Position numbers and translations under genes: made by a program
Source: Zhengitettix transpicula
Lineage: Eukaryota > Arthropoda > Insecta > Orthoptera > Tetrigidae
Assembly (NCBI GenBank): GCA_037074705.1
Contig: CM073594.1
Location: 18,180,307 to 18,244,306, forward strand
DNA: 64,000 nt
Reading direction: 5' to 3'
The notes under the pieces: model-generated
Databases searched by the model: none
Seen by the model: the letters and a program-made list of their open reading frames with translations, nothing else
What the model was told of the DNA's origin: nothing
Shown: piece after piece, positions 44,095-55,039 of the stretch
Numbering within the stretch: the stretch's first letter is position 1
Layout of the letters: every line of letters starts with the position of its first letter

Positions 44095-44535
44095 CCACGA
44101 TAAAAATAAAATTATTTCTTTCCAATTTATTTTTAATTTAGTCTCCTTCTAAATCTATAAAATAAAAAAAAGGATGTATGTTTGTATGTATTTACGTTAC
44201 TCTTTATACAAATTTAAACGTGTGGACAGAATGCAACAAAAATTGGTACAGATATGATTAAAATCACGAGAAACGGTACTGTGAGGGTGAGAAACAACCT
44301 TAGCTTAAAGGTGGAAAGAATTATAATTAAAAAAAACGTGATCATTTAGAGTTAAATTACTGCGCGCGCCAAGAGACCGTGACGTCACGCGAGAGCGACG
44401 TTACAAAGCGACGAACAAAGGAAATAGTTCCTATTTCCGTAATGAAATAAAGAGGAAATATATTCATTCAAAAACAAGTATAATTTTATTCAGTAATACT
44501 CCATCGAATGACGATAAAAACAATGGCTTTCTTTC
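44095..44535 (+). mobile_element. Helitron-like element copy G4
   Basis: CCCACGATAAAAATAAAATT, TAGTCTCCTTCTAAATCTAT, CAACAAAAATTGGTACAGAT, GAAACGGTACTGTGAGGGTG, GACGTCACGCGAGAGCGACG, TTCCTATTTCCGTAATGAAA, ATCGAATGACGATAAAAACAA. It is colinear with G3 in the opposite orientation and truncated before the CTAG end. Confidence 0.65.
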
Positions 44536-45210
44536 TTATTCATTATTCAAAGTTGTAATGTTAATTCGAAATTTTAATATAAACCGTCAATAAATAATTA
44601 GTACGATTGACTGTCTTAAGCGTACACGTGAATCATGATTAATAAAAATATAATTATACTGAGTGCTGGCCATAATAAGGGCATTTTTCTAAACTATCGA
44701 AACTGATAAAGTCGTAAACAACTGCCCAAAGGTTGAAATAAATCGGAGTGAATTCCTCAAACGCATTTATAGAAGTTGTTGTAGAGTGGAACTAATAAAT
44801 AATTAGGTAAAGCCATTTGCTGTATAAGGGTGGTTAAACCTACCGCCTATAATGCAGTAGTCAATATTTCATGAAAATATAAAAGTTCCCTGTAAAACTT
44901 TTAATGATAACAGAAATTAAATTTCAGGGTTTTTTTTAAAATCGTGTTTCCCTTCTTTCGACTTGATGAGCGGCCAAACAAAAAATTCCAATGTTCTTGT
45001 CGTGCATAAATTCTTCTCAAGGAGGGGGGAGGTGGGGGGGGGGTAATCTTACTTTCCGCGGTTTTCCAGTCACGTAATTTACGCAGGCTTTCCTGGAACT
45101 TAACAAGCTTTAACGCTTAAGTGATTACGTCTTCACAAGTTAGGAACATATTAAGAAGACAAGGGTGAACTGGAATTATTCATCCCTCACTCAGGTCCAA
45201 TAAGTTTTTG

Positions 45211-45295
<85 letters not shown>

Positions 45296-45700
45296 AAAAG
45301 TTAGACTCCAGGAGAAAAACAAAGTGAAATTTTGAGTTACCCTCGACAGTTTCATTCCTATTATTAATACATGACCTGATGCTTATGATAACTTATGTAT
45401 GGACATTCACATCCTCATTTCGATATTTTAAGTAATAAAGTCTAAAAAAAACTATTTATAAAAATTACTCTCATAGGAACACAAGTTAGCCGTTGGTAAA
45501 AAAAATTATACAACATATTTATTTATTATAAATCTGCAGCTACTATGATCCTCCAAAAACTTCAACCTTATCTGTCACTTATTCTTCTTTTAGTGCCTCC
45601 AACTTTCTAAAACTCCTCAGCAAGTGTTTTCTGTCGTTTTATAAACTACCCGGGTAATTATCTCTCACATTTATCAAGAAGTGTTTTCTTTATATTTCAC
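44536..45700. other. No gene recognised; (CT)n at 45215-45292
   Basis: AT-rich with a G-rich patch (45021-45043) and an interrupted (CT)n tract containing TGTCTGTCTGTC. Nothing else supported. Confidence 0.5.
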
Positions 45701-45950
45701 AGACTTTGGGCATACGGTATCGGAAGGGCGTGGGACAAGTACCCAATGCCCGACCTACCTGTTGCAGGTTTTTCTAAGGTTTTCCCTGCGTTTCTTTAGG
45801 CGAATGCCGGGTAGGATCAAGGGGGCCCTAGTTAACCCTTGGCTACCTTCCTCTACCCTTCCGCATCCCCCCTTTCAAATCCCTTCCTATTCTATTAAAG
45901 GGGAGTGGCCCAACGTGGATTACCCTCATGTAGCCTGTTGCCCTAAAAAA
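45701..45950 (+). mobile_element. Family A retroposon copy 13, internally deleted
   Basis: GACTTTGGGCATACGGTA is joined directly to TATCGGAAGGGCGTGGG, skipping about 120 bp of the usual body. It then runs through GCCGGGTAGGATC to TAGCCTGTTGCCCTAAAAAA. Confidence 0.85.
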
Positions 45951-45956
45951 GAAAAA

Positions 45957-46511
45957 AAAAGCATACGGTAAGAGTTGTCCGCTGTCCCTATTGGAATAGT
46001 CGGCCAGCTGCCTCCTAAACTGGTCAAGGCACGGTGAGTGGAAGGCTACGATCCCACAGCAAACCCTTCTCCCACCATCGTAAGGGCGTGGGACAAGTAC
46101 CCAATGCCCGACCTACCTGAAGAAGGTTTTTCTAGGGTTTTCCATGCATCACTTTTAGGAAAATTGCCGGGTAGGATCCTTAAACCATTGCCCGGGGGCC
46201 GTAGTTAACCCTTGGCTACCTTCCTCTACCTTTCGGCATCCCCCCTTTCACTCATTTTCCTATGCTATAAGAGGGGAGGTGCCACTGTGTGGATTACACT
46301 ATTCATAGCCTGTTTACTACACCTTCTTCTTTTCAATTTCAGAATAACATTCTTTTCCGACAATTTTCGTCATTTTTAAGTTAAAACTCCAAAATGTGTT
46401 CGACGCTAATTTTCCCCTCAATCCTGGAGTGTGCTCGCTTCTCCCTCGCTTAATAACAGAATCAGCCATGTGCGACGTTTAATTTGTCACGGTTATGTCA
46501 CAAGAAACATG
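45957..46511 (+). mobile_element. Family A copy 14 (CTACACC-end subtype) plus 195-bp 3' extension
   Basis: GCATACGGTAAGAGTTGTCC to ATAGCCTGTTTACTACACC ends near 46316. The next 195 bp (TTCTTCTTTTCAATTTCAGA to CGGTTATGTCACAAGAAACA) recurs inverted at 53043-53240, again next to a family A copy of this subtype. So the extension travelled with, or is part of, a longer form of the element. It lies 6 bp after copy 13. Confidence 0.8.
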
Positions 46512-46552
46512 TGGCAGCAGAATTTAGTCTATTAGCATTAGAAAATATTAAA

Positions 46553-46708
46553 ATGAAAAAATTTACGTCTGATTGAAAATAATGAATAAGGAAGATAGCC
46601 AATACAGACAAAACGTTTCTTGACCCCTTGTTCCTTTCGTCAGATGCTAAGAAGAGCCTAGAGAAACACAACTGCACTGGTCAGTTAACAACACTAAAAA
46701 TGAAATAT
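46553..46708 (-). repeat. Family B copy 17 (minus orientation)
   Basis: AAATTTACGTCTGATTGAAA, GAAGATAGCCAATACAGAC, ACGTTTCTTGACCCCTTG, TTTCGTCAGATGCTAAG, GCACTGGTCAGTTAACAACA. A deletion removes the GGGTAATATAAATACCACAC block. Confidence 0.8.
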
Positions 46709-46843
46709 TAAACATAATATATAAAAGAAATTATTTATTAATGATACATTTCGATTATTTGTATTCTGACGAGTAATTAATTGTATTTTCTGTATTTTTA
46801 TATATTAGGTCTCTTATTTTCTAATTAATATTATGTATCACCC

Positions 46844-46874
46844 CTGTTGAAGTCCCAAATTAGGGACGAAGTGC
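46844..46874 (+). ncRNA. Degenerate hammerhead-like motif with perfect stem II
   Basis: CTGTTGA (46844-46850), A, GTCCC (46852-46856), AAATTA loop, GGGAC (46863-46867), then GAAGTGC in place of GAAAC. Stem II is five perfect pairs preceded by one unpaired A, exactly as in family C. Two core substitutions make cleavage unlikely. Confidence 0.35.
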
Positions 46875-46899
46875 AGAGTTTTTTCAATTTTGTATGAAG

Positions 46900-48149
46900 A
46901 TTTTCAATGTTTTTATCAATTAATTAAATTTACAAGATATGACTTATTAGTTAAAGTATTCATTTAATTAATGAAATTTCTTCTTATTCGTTGGAAAAAT
47001 GAATTGTGATTCCAAAAGAGAAATGTCGAAAGTTCAGGAGTATGATGGAGAAATGGAATATGAAAAACTATTTAAATAATGCAAAATATGTTTTTAAAAC
47101 TTAATGGGAATTATATGAAAGTAAAGAAAAAACAACAGAACTGTTTGAATGACCTGAAAATAAAGATGGTAACATTTGAAGCATTACGAAATGTAGGTTT
47201 ACTACGCACTATAATAATGTAGTAGAATATAAGATTTAAAATCAAGTAGTCTGCTGACTGAGGCGTACACTGTTGCTAAATTCTGTGACAAAATTAATAT
47301 TTAAGGGTAGAACAGTAAATACACTTTATAAAAATCGAAATTAATTATATAGAAATAAGAGTGTTCTAAATGGGATGGTAACAGGTCATCACAGAATGAA
47401 GACAGTCGTGTTGCTGGTGACTCAAAGAAGCTGCTTTTGTCCTCGGCGTTTCTCTGAGCTCTTAAAACTCACTGGAAACGCAAGGGAAGCCATATTGTTC
47501 CTGAAAATGACATGGCACTTGAGGCTAAGTACATGGGTGAGGGTGGAACGAAAGGACCGGTGGGAGGGGGGGGGAGGAAAAAGGGTGAAACAGAGGAAAC
47601 CCGTCCGATACAACTTATTCTCGCATTTTAAAACAATTTCATTTTTATATTGTTAATAATTTATTTCAGAATGTTGCTAAAATGTATTTGAACTGAACAT
47701 TAAATTGCGAATAAATTTCAGTGTTAATCTTGCACTCGTGTGTGTACACTCGGGGATATTTTTCCCTCCGAAGCTAATTTAGTGTAATTACTTTGATATG
47801 AAGTGACTGAAGTAACTGGAAGAAGTCTCGAGCTTCGTGTTTCACTGTCCAAACATTTGCCAGACCACGTATAACACACACACACACACACACACTCACT
47901 CCACTTACTGTGAAACGGCTGTGTTACGAAAACAAAGACAAAGTTATGAATGTTGCATTCGGCGTAATGAATACCTACGTTTTATTTAAAGGGAATTTAA
48001 TAGCGGCGTGAATTATTTTCGCTGCAAAATGAACGTTGTGTGCGCATGAAAAAAATAAAAACGGACAGGAAAAATGATTCTGTATAGTGTTACTGGTAAT
48101 TTCTAGTTTCATAAACTTAACCGTTGAATTTTTAAGTGATGTCAATCTT
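46900..48149. other. No gene recognised; (CA)n at 47875-47895
   Basis: A 9-base G run at 47566-47574 lies in a GC-richer patch (47390-47620) with overlapping frames on both strands and no domain. The rest is AT-rich. Confidence 0.4.
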
Positions 48150-48730
48150 ATAAATAAAGCAGACTGTTTGTTTGTTTGTATATAGTTGTATAATTACAAA
48201 CTGTATCGGCTTGGGGGAAAAAAAAAAATCCGAGATTGGAGTCGAATCCGGCGTTATTGATGCAGCTGAGATTAATTTTTACATTCAATTTGCAGTTTAA
48301 CCCCCACGGTTGGGGCTGAACGGGGATGCACGTTGATCGGCCGATATTTGAGTCCAATAAATATTTGTCGGTATCATTTAAATTTATAATATTTCGGTAC
48401 ATATTCTCTGTGTTTAATTTCAACCCCTATCCTGCATGGGAAGGGGAGCATGCTTACGGGGGTGGGTTTTGGTGGAGCGTTACATGAAAATAACGAGATT
48501 CGAGTCAATTCTGGCGTTATGGATGTCGCTCAGTTTCATTGTGACAAACTGGGTATTTTCGGGGTTGGACGGGGGGGGGGGGCGGGGAATAGAAATTTTC
48601 AAACAATGTAACCGGCCGATAACACGCTTAGGGATAGGGGTCGAGGGTGCGTTACACAACAATAACGAAAAAATCGGGGGTTTCTGTATAAAAGACATCT
48701 CGATCAAATTTGGCATACATAAAAAGTAAA
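48150..48730 (+). mobile_element. Helitron-like relative: interior modules only
   Basis: Contains diverged modules also seen at 8150-8620: CCGAGATTGGAGTCGAAT, GGCCGATATTTGAGTCCAAT, GAGATTCGAGTCAATTCT, CAACCCCTATCCTGCATGG, AAAAGACATCTCGATCAAAT. The termini are not recognisable. A 12-base G run is at 48571-48582. Overlapping 78-97-codon frames are not supported as genes. Confidence 0.45.
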
Positions 48731-50036
48731 TTCGATCCGTTACTAGTGAAAAATAGAGTTTAAATATGTTAGTTGAGTTAAATTAACAACTAGCAAATAC
48801 TGTAGCTGTCTTATAGTGATATTTTAGAGGGAAAAAAATATTTTCGTACCCGTATTTTATCCTTAAAACCACAATACGATGGATGCTACTAATTTTCTTG
48901 ATTTTCCAGAAGTTTTAACCTTCTTAAAAAAAAGTACATATCACCTTTTAATTTTAGCTTTCCCAATACTTAAAATTCCTGTGGATTATTATTTTAGTGA
49001 AATGGCCATAAACCGAAATTAATAATTTTATTGTGACTAATTTTGAATTATTTTAAGTTGACGTTAATAAAATCGTACTAAATAACTACAAATAATGTGT
49101 ATATAAATGTGCTGGAATTTAAGGTTTATCGTCTTTAAAACACTTCCTTGGTTCTGTTGCGAGCATCAAGATTAATGACGTGGGTTTTTATGTTTGTTTG
49201 AAAAGTATTCCATAAGCCTTAAAAGATATCGAGGGACGCTGAAGTCCATTTCCGACGACACGCGGACTAGCGTGCTGGCAATTAGACGGACGGCCTCTTT
49301 GCCATCTTCCTGTTGCTTTCTCGTGCTTTCGTGACCCCAGCAATTTCCATGTAACGTGCTCTACAGCGAGACGGAACTCGGGAGACAGTGATTATAACCG
49401 TCCCGCCCACGTTAAATACACACGGCTGCTTATCTCGGTCCTGAGATTAAAATGATCACTCATCCACGTCGGTTTTCTTTTCCGGAGAGTATCTATTATT
49501 TTCTTCTTTAAAAAAAAATTAATCTTCTTCTCACGTTTTTTAATCTATATATTATTAATATAAAGTCATACAATATTTTATGAATGTGTAATAAATATGA
49601 TAGATGTGAAATAACTATAGAATAATAAATATATTTATTCCTTAAATTGCCCAGTGGCAAAAAACTCTATTTTACAGGGAATAGTAATACATAAATAAAT
49701 GGCCAATTTTATTTAGAAAAAAGCAATTATAAATCTATTTATTTAATTAAAGGATTATGTCCATATGACTTAATAGCCAATACTTACCAAATATTTCTTT
49801 GAATTATTTCCGAGTTAACGTGTCTGATGTCCTCTGACTGCAAGCTATTTTTTATCACTTTGATCGAATTTAATATTATTTTTTATTATAATTAAATAAT
49901 AATTCTAAAATATCATTACACTTCATCACCGCGTTGATTTCTCTCCTTGTTCATTGCTTCTTAATATCCATGACACCCTCTCCCGTACAAAACAAGAAGC
50001 GTTATAACGTTTACATGACATCAACACACAAGGAAG
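48731..50036. other. No gene recognised
   Basis: AT-rich, with a GC-richer patch at 49240-49420 (CGACACGCGGACTAGCGTGC) that is unique in the window. Confidence 0.4.
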
Positions 50037-50425
50037 CCTGTGAGAGCATTCTCTCACAGGTGAACGTTCGCAGAGAGCTCAGGAGGAGGCTCCCTTTGGG
50101 AACGCCCTCTCCTCTCTCTCTCTGGTTTTTTGAACACAGGTTCCCGCAAGCCGAGGCACCTCGACCTGTTTTGAGAGGTGTATGTCGCAGACCTTGGGCA
50201 TACGGTAAGAGTTGTCCGCTATTCTTATTGGAATAGTCGGCCAGCTGCCTCCTAAACTAGTCAAGGCACGGAGAGAGGAAAGCTGCGACCCCACAGCAAA
50301 CCCCGCCATCGGAAGGGCGTGGGACAAGTGTTCAATGCCAGACCTACCTGATGCATGTTTTTCTATGGTTTTGCCCTGCATCACTTTTAGGCGAATTGCC
50401 GGGTAGGATCCTTAAACTATAACCC
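50037..50425 (+). mobile_element. Family A retroposon copy 15 with a variant 5' hairpin
   Basis: Starts CCTGTGAGAG CATT CTCTCACAGG (50038-50061), a perfect 10-bp-arm hairpin in which the usual C-G pair is T-A. Continues through AGGCTCCCTTTGGGAACGCC, ACACAGGTTCCCGCAAGCCG and the body to GGATCCTTAAACTATA, where it is joined to copy 16. Confidence 0.85.
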
Positions 50426-50765
50426 TTGGGCATGCAGTAAGAGTTGTTCTTTGTTCCCATTGGATAAGTCGTACAACTGCGGTCATAAAGTGGTGGAGGC
50501 ACGGAGAAGGGAGTGCTGCGTCCCCACAGCGCCATCGGAAGGGTGTGGGGCAAGTACCCAATGCCTGACCTACCTGATGCTGGTTTCCCATGGTTTGCCC
50601 TACATTATTTTTAGGCGAATTGCCGGGTAGGATCCTTAAACTATATCCCGGTGGGCGCTAGTTAACCCTTTGCTACTTTGCACAACCTTTCCGCATCCTC
50701 CCCTTCCCAGGCTACAAGAGGAGAGTGGCCACTATGCGGATTACTCTATAAATAGCCTGTCTACA
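50426..50765 (+). mobile_element. Family A retroposon copy 16, CTACACC-end subtype
   Basis: CTTGGGCATGCAGTAAGAGT, CAACTGCGGTCATAAAGTGG, GACCTACCTGATGCTGG, through GCGGATTACTCTATAAATAG to CCTGTCTACACCTTATTCTTC. More diverged than other copies. Confidence 0.8.
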
Positions 50766-51729
50766 CCTTATTCTTCATCGTAGAGCATCAGATACAGTTT
50801 AGCGCAATTCCTTTATATGTAGGCCATGATTAAATGAATTTTGTTTCAAAATAATGAAGCACGACGGAATATTTAGAGATTAATATTTATATAGACTTAA
50901 GGAAAGAGCTGTGGTTCAATATTATCTGCCATAAACGTCTAGTCTATGGTGCGACGAAAGAAATATTCGGAGAACAGTTCCGATCTCCGTTGAACACATT
51001 TACCAGCTAACTATAAATTCATAGCCCCCCCCGGATGAGTTTTTGGAATACTTTTAAATTTCCCCATCGCCGTGTGCCGGGTTTGAGGCTGCTGGATTAG
51101 TGAGTGAGTGAGGAGGAATCTGGCTGGAGTGGAGCTCGTTCATCATTTCCTGCGCTGAGTGAGTTAGCTTAGCTTCTTCGGCTCGGATTGCGCTATCCGA
51201 GAGAGCGTTCGTCTGTTACACTCGCACATTAATAATAAATCAGAGCTCCGGCAACACTGCACGTCGGTGAGATTCATCACAAGCCGAGAGGAAACAATTT
51301 CAGTTAGCGTCCAGGTAGCGTAGGCACCATCTATCCGGCCTTAGCGGATTAGCCGAGCACGTGCCTCGCAAAGTCCCCGGACAATAAAGGAAACGGCTCT
51401 TCACCAACATCAACAGGCAGGAAACGGTAAACGTGCAATTCGTTTCCGCGATTACTGCTACTTCGCTCCGGCATGATGTGTATAATGGCATCTTGAAGCC
51501 ATCATCCGCTTGATTCGTATTTACACTTAGAATAACAGACAGACGGTCTTTCATCGTCGAAAAGATGTTAAAGGCCGTTCAATTCATTTGATCGCATAAC
51601 ACGACTGACGACGACGCAAAGGTAAGACACTGAGTTTGCATCTCACTTATAATCTACCACCGCGGCTGAAACATGTACGACTTAGGAGCAACGATGTTGG
51701 AATACACGAGAATATTTGTAATTTCAATG
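50766..51729. other. GC-richer unique segment (51050-51600), no gene recognised
   Basis: An unusually balanced composition with scattered CpG, not matching any repeat family here. The minus frame 51300-51554 (84 codons) has no domain. Could hold regulatory or exonic sequence, but nothing decides this. Confidence 0.35.
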
Positions 51730-52665
51730 AATAAATAAATAAGATAATTAGTAATATTATTTGTCGTAATAAATAAATAAGATAATTAATAATATTATTT
51801 ATCGTAATAAATAAACAAGATAATTAATAATATTATTTGTCGTAATAAATAAATAAGATAATTAATAATATTATTTGTCGTGATAAATAAATAAAATAAT
51901 TAATAATATTATTTGTCGTAATAAATAAATAAGATAATTAATAATATTATTTGTCGTAATAAATAAATAAGATAATTAATAATATTATTTGTCGAAATAA
52001 ATAAATAAGATAATTAATAATATTATTTGTCGTAATAAATAAATAAGATAATTAATAATTTATTTGTCGTAATAAATAAATAAGATAATTAATAATATTA
52101 TTTGTCGTAATAAATGAGATAATTAATAATATTATTTGTCGTAATAAATAAGATAATTAATAATATTACTTGTCGTAATAAATAAATAAGATAATTAATA
52201 ATATTATTTGTCGTAATAAATAAATAAGATAATTAATAATATTATTTGTCGTAATAAATAAGATAATTAATAATATTATTTGTCGTAATAAATAAATAAG
52301 ATAATTAATAATATTATTTGTCGTAATAAATAAGATAATTAATAATATTATTTGTCGTAACAAATAAATAAGATAATTAATAATATTATTTGTCGTAATA
52401 AATAAATAAGATAATTAATAATATTATTTGTCGTAATAAATAAATAAGATAATTAATAATATTATTTGTCGTAACAAATAAATAAGATAATTAATAATAT
52501 TATTTGTCGTAATAAATAAATAAGATAATTAATAATATTATTTGTCGTAATAAATATATAAGATAATTAATACTATTATTTGTCGTAATAAATAAATAAG
52601 ATAATTAATAATATTATTTGTCGTAATAAATAAATAAGATAATTAATAATATTATTTGTCGTAAT
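51730..52665. repeat. Satellite-like tandem array, 38-bp unit, about 25 copies
   Basis: Unit: AATAAATAAATAAGATAATT plus AATAATATTATTTGTCGT. Units differ mostly by loss of one or two AAAT blocks (34- or 30-bp units near 52030-52340) and rare substitutions. Each unit holds the 12-bp palindrome AATAATATTATT and one GTCG, the only GC-rich point. Confidence 0.97.
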
Positions 52666-52961
52666 GATAGTGATATGAAAATGTCAAACAACTGCAGCAA
52701 CTCAGTCGTACCATTCTTACATTTTTTTTAAAGGTCATCATTTTTACCGCTAGTAAAAATGATCATTACTTTTATACACTACGATAAATATTTATAGAAA
52801 AGGAAAAAATATCTGTGTGTTTACAAATAAGCGTTTAAAATCATTTTGAAAGTCTTCATTTTCTACTGCACTAATTTTACGGTAAAGCAGTTGATTACAA
52901 ACTAAGCCATCTTTTGAGTCTTTAATGAATTAATATATATATACTGTATCTGATGTTCTAC
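52666..52961. other. AT-rich interval
   Basis: Nothing recognised. Confidence 0.5.
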
Positions 52962-53575
52962 TATATATAGGGTAATCCACATAGTGGCAACTGCTCTCTT
53001 GTGGCATAGGAAAGGGAGTGAAAGGGGGAATGAGGAAAGGTAGTTTCTTGTGGCATAACCGTGACAAATTAAACTTCACACGTAGCTGATTCTGTTATTA
53101 AGCGAGGGCGAAGCGAGCACACTACAGGGTTGAAGGGAAAATTAGCGTCGAAAATATTTTGGAGTATTATCTTAAAAATGACGAAAATTGTCGGAAAAGA
53201 ATGTTATTCTGAAATTGAAAAGAAGAGAAAGAAGGTGTAGTAGACAGGCTATGTGTAGGGTAATCCACACAGTGGCAACTCCCCTCTTATAGCATAGGAA
53301 AAGTTGTGAAAGGGGGGATGCGGAAAGGTAGAGAAGGTAGCCAAGGGTTAACTAGGCCCCACCGGGGCTGTAGTTTTAGGATCCTACCCGACAATTCGCC
53401 AGGACAAACCCTAGAAAACCTGCATCAGGTAGGTCGGACATTGGGTACTTGTCCCACGCCCTTCCCGATGGCGCTGTGGGGACGCAGCATTCCCTTCTCC
53501 GAGCCTCGACAACTTTATGACGCAGTTGGCCGACTGTTCCGATGATAACAGCGAACAACTCTTACCGTATGCCCA
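52962..53575 (-). mobile_element. Family A copies 17 and 18 with the 195-bp extension between them
   Basis: A 3'-end fragment (52962-53042: TAGGGTAATCCACATAGTGG, GGGAGTGAAAGGGGGAATG), then the 195-bp segment also found at 46317-46511, then a longer copy (53240-53575) from AGACAGGCTATGTGTAGGG through GGTTAACTAGGCCCCACCGG to TCTTACCGTATGCCCAAG. The CTACACC-end subtype. Confidence 0.8.
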
Positions 53576-53589
53576 AGTTTTGTTCTTAC

Positions 53590-53705
53590 GACTCTTGGTT
53601 TTACTTGACCTGACCTGACGAAAGCAACAAGAGTTGTTGGGAGACGCTGCGTGGTATTTACTAACGACTTATTTTTGTTTATTATTTGGCTAGTTATTTA
53701 TCCTT
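53590..53705 (+). repeat. Diverged family B relative, copy 18
   Basis: GACCTGACGAAAGCAACAAG, GGGAGACGCTGCGTGGTATT, TATTTGGCTAGTTATTTATC. The core is CTGACGA and GAGAC. It resembles 61640-61705, so a second B subfamily exists. Confidence 0.6.
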
Positions 53706-53976
53706 ATAGACTGAAAAATCTTAGATGAAATAAAAACCCTGGGTTACGGTTTCCTTAGTCGCTCCAACAAGCGGACTGGAATGATTTTTTTAATTCCATC
53801 AGTCATTTCGTCATATTTTGGATAAAGTAGTGAGAGAATATGGATCGTTGGAAACTTTATCAATCAAACCAGTGTATATAAAAATGTTGGGATCACAAAT
53901 CAAATTCGATATTATTATCGAATAATTAATTTGTATCCTACTGTCACTGCATCTAATAAATACACTTTCTCGCCTT
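53706..53976. other. No feature recognised
   Basis: Mixed AT-rich sequence. Confidence 0.45.
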
Positions 53977-54535
53977 AAGAAATACGCAAAAAGAAGGTCT
54001 GCGAGGGTTATTCTCTCGCAGGCAATACCTGCGAGGGATGTTCTCTCGCAGGCAGAACCTTGCAGGAGAGATACGAAGGGGCTACCTTTGGGGATGGCTT
54101 TTACTCTCCGTTTATGAACTAAGGTTTCCCACAAGCTGAGGTCACAGACCTTGGGCATACGGTAAGAGTTGTCCGCTATTCCCATTGGAACAGTCGGCCA
54201 GCTGCCTCCTAAACAGGTCGAGGTACGGAGAAGGGAATGCTGCGTCCCCACAGCAAACTCCACTCCCGCTATCGGAAGGGCGTGGGACAAGTACACAATT
54301 CCCGACCTACCTGATGCAGGTTTTTCTAGGGTTTTCCCTGCGTTACTTTTAGGCGAATGCCGGGTAGGATCATTAAGCCATAGCCCGGGGGGCCCTCTAG
54401 TTAACCCTTGGCTACCTTCCTCTACCCTTCCGCATCCTCCCTTTCAGGTGCCTTCCTATGCTATTAAAGGGGAGTTGCCACCATGTGGATTACCCTCATG
54501 TAGCCTGTTACTTAAAAAAAAAAGAAATACGCGAA
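53977..54535 (+). mobile_element. Family A retroposon copy 19, full length with target duplication
   Basis: AAGAAATACGC(A/G)AA lies at 53977-53990 and 54522-54535 (13 of 14 positions match). The element starts with two tandem hairpins (53999-54021 and 54028-54052: CCTGCGAGGG/CTCTCGCAGG), then the whole body, and ends TAGCCTGTTACTTAAAAAAA. About 531 bp. It lacks the GGCACCTCGGCCTGTTTTGA segment (skips from CAAGCTGAG to GTCACAGACC). Confidence 0.92.
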
Positions 54536-54993
54536 TAATTATTATTTTTAATATTTACTAACGTACATTTAAAAGAGAAAAATATATGATTCAATTAAAA
54601 AAAATTATCAGTAAGTCAACACCCCTCAAAAATTGAATAAAAGATAGGAAATTCTTCTGTAAAGCAAAGAAAAAAATCACGAATATAAAAATAAAATATG
54701 TTTTTTCCGTAACATAAATGTTTTCACGTTGTCGAATCAGGAAATTAAGTGACGGAATAAATTCAGTCATGATTTATAATTTATTCCCATAACCTGTTAT
54801 CAAACGTTTTCAAATACGAAAACGACTCATTGTAAAACTAAGGGGTATTTTACTTTAGGAAATATATAATTAACATGAAGCCGAAAACTAAAATGTTTTT
54901 AGACGAAAAGTTGAAAATGAGCGCGTGCTTAGAGAGAAGGGTGTGAGAAAACGTCCACTTCTTTATTCACACATTTGAATGGAATCTGTTTAC

Positions 54994-55039
<46 letters not shown>

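Noticed and set aside
52166..52363. 65-codon minus frame with repeated LLRQIILLIILFI
   Set aside because: Translation of the 38-bp satellite.
51730..52665. CRISPR array (regular repeats)
   Set aside because: Contiguous tandem units with no unique spacers, in an animal genome.
54169..54561. Recurrent open frames beginning MSAIPIGTVGQLPP and their reverse-strand partners beginning MSHALPIA
   Set aside because: They recur because family A recurs. Frames are broken at different places, occur on both strands of the same DNA, and show no selection-like pattern, so family A is treated as non-coding.
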